9,064 nt of DNA from positions 1-9,064 of the forward strand of contig JAEZIB010000160.1 of assembly GCA_023416275.1 (NCBI GenBank). The letters are read 5' to 3'. A program made the translations under genes and the position numbers. The notes beneath the pieces are model-generated. The model did no database searches. It worked only from the letters and a program-made list of their open reading frames with translations, and was not told where the DNA came from. This document shows positions 4,886-9,064 of this stretch, one piece after another. The first letter of the stretch is position 1; each line of letters opens with the position of its first letter. The DNA comes from Bacillota bacterium (GTDB lineage Bacteria; Bacillota; Clostridia; Acetivibrionales; DSM-1351).

Positions 4886-5866
4886 TTGACAGAGAAAATA
4901 GAAAAAAATATTGATTTTTACACTATAGAATATGCAATGAATATTTTCGGTAATTACGATGAAAATATTAAAATTATAGAAGAAGCCTTTAGTGTAAAGG
5001 TTTTGACTAGAGATACGTCAATTGCAATCAGCGGAGAAGCAGAAAATGTTAGTAAAGCCGAAACAATTGTTGCAAAGTTATTGGGCATTGCAAAACGTGG
5101 AGAAAATATTACAAGACAAAATGTACAGTATTTAGTAGGGCTTACAAACGAGAAGCAAATAGAAAAGGCTGATGAGCTTTTAGTTGATTATGTGTGCCTA
5201 ACTGCAAAAGGTAAGCAGATTAAGAATAAGACCCATGGACAAAAGCTGTACGTGGATGCTATGAAAAAAAATGATATTGTTTTTGGAATAGGCCCTGCCG
5301 GTACAGGAAAGACTTTTTTGGCTGTTGCTATGGCAGTAACAGCTTTTAGAAATAAAGAGGTTGACAGAATTGTTCTTACTAGACCGGCAGTAGAAGCAGG
5401 TGAAAAGTTAGGGTTTTTGCCGGGAGATTTACAAAATAAGGTTGATCCGTATTTAAGACCACTTTATGACGGACTTTATGAAATAATGGGAGCTGACCTT
5501 TATTTAAAGTATCTTGAAAGAGGGATGATAGAGATTGCACCTCTTGCTTATATGAGGGGAAGAACCTTAGACAATTCGTTTATTATATTAGATGAAGCTC
5601 AGAACACTACGCCAGAGCAGATGAAGATGTTTTTAACAAGAATTGGGTTTAATTCAAAGGCAGTAATAACAGGTGATATAACTCAAATAGACTTACCAGG
5701 CGACAAAAAATCCGGATTAAAGGAAGTAACTACTATTTTGAAAGATATAGATGGTATTGAGTTTTGTTACCTTACTCAGAAGGATGTAGTCCGACATGAA
5801 CTAGTTCAGAAGATTATAATTGCTTATGATAAACACTCTTCAAAGGAAGATAAACAGAAGTCTTAA
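4886..5866 (+). CDS. phoH: PhoH family ATPase (YbeZ/PhoH-like)
   Basis: A 326-residue protein. The N-terminal part (about 10-70) is a small KH-like domain, the part that distinguishes PhoH/YbeZ proteins from shorter relatives. The ATPase domain (about 115-315) shows Walker A GPAGTGKT (136-143), the RPAVEAGEKLGFLPGD region (166-181), Walker B ILDEAQN (234-240) and a TGDITQIDLP sensor segment (262-271). It is cytoplasmic. PhoH/YbeZ proteins bind ATP and are linked to RNA metabolism, working next to YbeY in many bacteria; here ybeY is two genes downstream. The start is TTG. It follows yqfD by three bases and precedes pgpH by 39 bases without a terminator. Confidence 0.95.
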   Translation: MTEKIEKNIDFYTIEYAMNIFGNYDENIKIIEEAFSVKVLTRDTSIAISGEAENVSKAETIVAKLLGIAKRGENITRQNVQYLVGLTNEKQIEKADELLVDYVCLTAKGKQIKNKTHGQKLYVDAMKKNDIVFGIGPAGTGKTFLAVAMAVTAFRNKEVDRIVLTRPAVEAGEKLGFLPGDLQNKVDPYLRPLYDGLYEIMGADLYLKYLERGMIEIAPLAYMRGRTLDNSFIILDEAQNTTPEQMKMFLTRIGFNSKAVITGDITQIDLPGDKKSGLKEVTTILKDIDGIEFCYLTQKDVVRHELVQKIIIAYDKHSSKEDKQKS

Positions 5867-5905
5867 GCTTATAGCTAATATACAACACTTACCTGGGGGT
5901 AGCAA

Positions 5906-8155
5906 ATGAAAAAAGCTAAGAAAGGCGATAATAAAATAAGTAAAATTACTAAAAACTTTACTGTCCAACGTTCATTTATGGTAATTATTACTATATTAAT
6001 TGCTTTTATTATAATTGAAACAGGAGCTCAACCAACAAGATATAAATTAAATATAGGTGATGTCTCAACTGATGATATAACTGCACCTAGAGATGTGGTT
6101 AATGAAGTTTTAACTGAAGAAAATAGGATTTCAGCCAGAGATAATGTTGAGCCTTTGACTAAGGAAGATTCAAAGGCTTTTGTGCAGGTTATATACAAGA
6201 AGGACGATTTCTTTAAGGCTATATCAAATGCTAGAGCAAGTATTGAAAAAAGAATGAAGGAGCTTGGATTATCTCCCAATAGCAAAAGCTACAATGAGTA
6301 TCTTAAAGACGCTCAAAAAACAGCAGTAAGTGGTTTGACAGACAGATTAAATGAGTTGTCAATACCATTGTCACAGACGCAAATTGAATACCTTATATCA
6401 ACTGTTACAGATAGTGAATTAGAAGCTTTTGAAGTTTTGACTAAACAGCTTATATCACGTTCGATGTCTGAGGTTATTACACAGAGCAATATTGATATAC
6501 ATATACAAAATTTGTTCAACAGCTATCAGAATGAGCAGGGTATAAGTGACCAACTGAAAAGCATTGGAGAGCAGCTTTCTAAGAGTATTCTTAGAACAAA
6601 TCAGATAATTGATACTGAGGCTACTGAAAAGAAACGGCAGGAAGCATATAATGATGAGGCTAATATTGTTAAGATTAAAAAAGGATCTAGAGTTATTAGC
6701 TATGGCGATATAGTTACAATGGACAAGCTTAAGTTGTTAGAGGAGCTTAATCTTTTAGAAACTAAAGGTAGGTATGATTACCTTTTTTCCCTTGGAATAT
6801 TGGCTATTTTACTTTTTCTTGTCGGAATAGTTGCTGTATTCTTAAGAAAATATAATAAAAAAATATACAAAAGCAGAAAAGAGTTATTTTTGCTATGCTT
6901 AATAGCCATTATTATTCTTCTTTTGGCCAGATATTTATATCCTTTTTATAATGGTTTGCTTATCCCTATTTTTGTAGGAACAATGTTAATATCAATATTG
7001 CTCAACTTTGAGCTTGCAGTAGTAATTAATTGTGTTCTTACTGTTTGTACCTCATTATTACTTAGAGGTGACTATAAGTTTTTGTATATGGGATTAGTTT
7101 GTGGTGCAATATCAGCATTTATGGTCACAAAGGCACATCAGCGCAGCAGGCTATCAATGAATGGACTTTTATTGGGATTAATAAATGCTGTATTTATAGT
7201 TTTCATAAATTTCATAGAAAAAAGCGATGCTACAACAATTCTTACCGAAAGTTTAGTGGTGTTTTTTAATGGAATTGTTTCTATGGTATTAACCATTGGA
7301 TTGCTTCCGTTTTTAGAGAGTGCATTTGGAATTGTTACTCCTCTAAAGCTTCTTGAAATATCTAACCCAAATCATCCTTTGCTTAAAAAGCTTCTTATGG
7401 AGGCACCGGGCACCTATCATCATAGCCTTATGGTTGGAAATCTTGCAGAGGTGGCTGCAGAGGATTTAGGAGGTAACGCCCTTCTTGCAAGAGCAGGAGC
7501 ATATTTTCATGATGTTGGGAAGCTTAAAAGACCTGATTTATTTACTGAAAATCAATTATCAGAAAATCCCCATGAGAGAATGACACCAAATGTAAGTGCA
7601 GTTGTTATTACATCGCATACATCTGATGGTGTTGACATAGCAACTAAGTACAAGCTGCCTCTTGTAATTAAAGATATAATAAAGCAGCACCATGGAACAA
7701 CACTTGTAGCATATTTTTACTATAAAGCTATGAAGGCGGAGTCTGGTAATGATGTTAAACAAGAGGATTACAGATATGAAGGACCAAGCCCACAGACAAA
7801 AGAAGCAGCAATAGTTATGCTTTCAGATTCTGTTGAAGCTGCAGTTAGATCTATGAGCAATAAAACAGAGGAAAAAATTGAAGCTTTAGTTAGGAAAATA
7901 ATTAAGGACAAGCTAGATGATGGTCAGTTAAATAAATGCCAGCTTACGTTGGCTGATTTAGATACAATAGCTAATTCCTTTATTAAGGTTCTTAGTGGTT
8001 ATTTTCACGCCCGTGAACAATATCCGGATGTTAAAAATTTAGTGAAAAAAGATGTTTTTATTGAGGAAAAGGGAGAGTATAATATAGAACAGGCTAAAAG
8101 TGAAACTTCTGATGAAGCAAGAAAAGACGGAGGAGCAAAAGTTGATAATAATTGA
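5906..8155 (+). CDS. pgpH: 7TM-HD cyclic-di-AMP phosphodiesterase PgpH (YqfF)
   Basis: A 749-residue protein with the full PgpH architecture. It has one N-terminal membrane segment (about 23-39), an extracytoplasmic 7TMR-HDED domain (about 45-285), a block of seven membrane helices (about 291-475), then a cytoplasmic HD phosphohydrolase domain (about 490-710). HD metal ligands visible are H505/H506 in GTYHHSLM, H535-D536 in YFHDVGK, H571 in SHTSDG, H595/H596 in KQHHG and D641 in LSDSVEA. PgpH cleaves cyclic-di-AMP to pApA and so helps set its level, which affects osmotic and wall homeostasis. The charged C-terminal tail (715-749) looks disordered. The start is ATG 5906 with GGGGG (5895-5899) six bases upstream. 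The end overlaps the ybeY start by 14 bases, showing translational coupling. Confidence 0.95.
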   Translation: MKKAKKGDNKISKITKNFTVQRSFMVIITILIAFIIIETGAQPTRYKLNIGDVSTDDITAPRDVVNEVLTEENRISARDNVEPLTKEDSKAFVQVIYKKDDFFKAISNARASIEKRMKELGLSPNSKSYNEYLKDAQKTAVSGLTDRLNELSIPLSQTQIEYLISTVTDSELEAFEVLTKQLISRSMSEVITQSNIDIHIQNLFNSYQNEQGISDQLKSIGEQLSKSILRTNQIIDTEATEKKRQEAYNDEANIVKIKKGSRVISYGDIVTMDKLKLLEELNLLETKGRYDYLFSLGILAILLFLVGIVAVFLRKYNKKIYKSRKELFLLCLIAIIILLLARYLYPFYNGLLIPIFVGTMLISILLNFELAVVINCVLTVCTSLLLRGDYKFLYMGLVCGAISAFMVTKAHQRSRLSMNGLLLGLINAVFIVFINFIEKSDATTILTESLVVFFNGIVSMVLTIGLLPFLESAFGIVTPLKLLEISNPNHPLLKKLLMEAPGTYHHSLMVGNLAEVAAEDLGGNALLARAGAYFHDVGKLKRPDLFTENQLSENPHERMTPNVSAVVITSHTSDGVDIATKYKLPLVIKDIIKQHHGTTLVAYFYYKAMKAESGNDVKQEDYRYEGPSPQTKEAAIVMLSDSVEAAVRSMSNKTEEKIEALVRKIIKDKLDDGQLNKCQLTLADLDTIANSFIKVLSGYFHAREQYPDVKNLVKKDVFIEEKGEYNIEQAKSETSDEARKDGGAKVDNN
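8129..8133 (+). promoter_or_regulatory. Ribosome-binding site deciding a TTG start for ybeY
   Basis: GGAGG inside the 3' end of pgpH lies eight bases before TTG 8142. The upstream in-frame ATGs (8100 and 8112) have no such site and would add residues not seen in the family. Confidence 0.8.
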
Positions 8156-8627
8156 AAATGAACAAGACAAGGTATCAATTGATGAGAATATTAATATACT
8201 CATTAAGAGAGTAATTGACATATGTATGAAGTCTGAAAAGCTAGAAAAGGACTATGAAGTAAGTGTGTTGATTGTAGATGATGAAGAGATACGATTAATA
8301 AACAAGGAGCACAGGGATATTGATAAATCTACCGACGTTTTATCTTTTCCTATGGCGGAGTTTTATAATGGAGAATTAATTTCTGATGAAGGGGATTATG
8401 ACCTTGAGTTTGAGCAATTAATGCTTGGTGATATCATTATTTCGGCTGAAACGGCAAAGAGGCAGGCAATAGAATATGGACATAGCCTTGAGAGAGAAAT
8501 GGCGTTTTTGACAGCTCATTCGTGTTTTCATTTATTAGGATATGATCATATGGAAGAGGATGAAGAAAAAGTTATGATTAGTAAGCAGGAAGCTGTTTTG
8601 AAGGAAATGGGGTTGACTAGGCTCTGA
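8142..8627 (+). CDS. ybeY: Endoribonuclease YbeY (rRNA maturation factor)
   Basis: A 161-residue protein from the TTG start, matching the usual 150-165 residues. The N-terminus then reads (M)IIIENEQ, as expected for YbeY. The conserved core STDVLSFP is at 63-70 and LGDIIIS at 95-101. The zinc-binding signature is HSCFHLLGYDH (126-136), giving H126, H130 and H136. Most family members have Gly after the first His; here it is Ser, a mild variant. YbeY is a cytoplasmic metal-dependent RNase for 16S rRNA 3'-end processing and ribosome quality control. It is translationally coupled to pgpH (14-base overlap) and two genes from phoH, its common partner. The in-frame ATG at 8100 gives a longer 175-residue reading that I reject. 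Confidence 0.93.
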   Translation: MIIIENEQDKVSIDENINILIKRVIDICMKSEKLEKDYEVSVLIVDDEEIRLINKEHRDIDKSTDVLSFPMAEFYNGELISDEGDYDLEFEQLMLGDIIISAETAKRQAIEYGHSLEREMAFLTAHSCFHLLGYDHMEEDEEKVMISKQEAVLKEMGLTRL

Positions 8628-8716
8628 TAAGCTTGTTAAAAAGGGTGTGTTATTACGTTAATAGCTATAAATAACTTTTGCCTAAATTTTATGTCCAAAG
8701 TGATCTGGGGGATTAT

Positions 8717-9064
8717 ATGAAGAATAAAAATCTTATCGAAAGCTTTTTGAATGCCTCTAGAGGTGTATTATATACGTTTGTAAAAGAAAGAAATATGAAA
8801 ATTCATTTAGCTGTGAGTTTTTTTGTGTTTTTTATTGCAGTATGGTTAGAGGTCAGCAGGCTTGAGCTTGCTATACTATGTTTGACAATTGCAATGGTTT
8901 TATGTTTTGAACTTATAAATACAGCAATGGAAGTAGTAGTTGATTTTATAGTCGATGTATATCATCCTAAAGCTAAGATTATAAAGGATGTTTCTGCTGG
9001 TGCTGTTTTTGTTTCGGCCTTTTTTAGTATTATAATAGGTGCTGTAATAATGGGAGAAAAACTG
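8717..9064 (+). CDS. dgkA: DgkA-type undecaprenol/diacylglycerol kinase, cut by window end
   Basis: 116 codons are visible and still open at the last base. The protein starts MKNKNLIESFLNASRG, then E24 in KERN. Hydrophobic helices lie at about 30-44, 48-64 and 92-112. The signature FELINTAMEVVVD (64-76) includes E65, N68 and E72, and HPKAKIIKDVSAGAV (83-97) follows. This is the three-helix membrane kinase family; Gram-positive members phosphorylate undecaprenol to regenerate the lipid carrier for cell-wall synthesis. The Bacillus protein is 123 residues, so either only a few residues are missing or a C-terminal PAP2-type extension follows, which the window cannot show. The start is ATG 8717 with GGGGG (8707-8711) five bases upstream. 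There is an 89-base gap after ybeY with no convincing terminator, so cotranscription is likely. Confidence 0.92.
   Translation, partial: MKNKNLIESFLNASRGVLYTFVKERNMKIHLAVSFFVFFIAVWLEVSRLELAILCLTIAMVLCFELINTAMEVVVDFIVDVYHPKAKIIKDVSAGAVFVSAFFSIIIGAVIMGEKL

Noticed and set aside
8100..8141. Upstream ATG extension of ybeY to 175 residues
   Set aside because: No Shine-Dalgarno site precedes 8100. GGAGG at 8129-8133 points to TTG 8142, which also gives the usual YbeY N-terminus.
8649..8675. GTTATT/AATAAC inverted repeat followed by T4 between ybeY and dgkA
   Set aside because: Only six weak pairs with a 15-base loop; not convincing as a terminator.

Overview
The window reads as chromosomal DNA of an AT-rich, endospore-forming Clostridia member. 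A mesophilic Ruminiclostridium/Clostridium-type organism is my best guess, inferred from gene content and order. The evidence is low GC, strong Shine-Dalgarno sites, three TTG starts, sporulation genes (pdaA, yqfC, yqfD), and the Firmicutes order yqfC-yqfD-phoH-pgpH-ybeY-dgkA.

Layout. Positions 1-242 hold a minus-strand tRNA-Trp with its own sigma-A-type promoter and an intrinsic terminator. Positions 243-691 have no protein gene that I accept. They hold a possible plus-strand promoter (331-360), a small inverted repeat (363-385), and a highly structured block (387-681) bounded by TTATAACG / CGTTATAA and packed with hairpins. This block is the most unusual thing in the window. It looks like a small non-autonomous insertion or structured-RNA element sitting between the leader and the ribosome-binding site of the next gene. 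Positions 692-2114 hold two overlapping DUF881 membrane-anchored coiled-coil proteins, closed by a clear terminator (2143-2178). Positions 2284-3204 encode a PdaA-type muramic acid de-N-acetylase. Positions 3283-9064 are a co-directional run: yqfC, yqfD (with a perfect hairpin just before its ribosome-binding site), phoH, pgpH, ybeY, and a dgkA-type kinase cut by the window end.

How the genes fit together. PdaA makes muramic-delta-lactam in spore cortex peptidoglycan, and YqfC/YqfD are sporulation proteins of the mother-cell programme in Bacillus. PhoH and YbeY are RNA-metabolism neighbours, YbeY being an endoribonuclease of rRNA maturation. PgpH is a membrane phosphodiesterase for cyclic-di-AMP, and DgkA-type kinases recycle undecaprenol for envelope synthesis. 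The protein-coding part is therefore an ordinary envelope/sporulation/RNA housekeeping region. The novelty, if any, lies in the 387-681 element, the poorly paired tRNA-Trp, and the hairpin ahead of yqfD.
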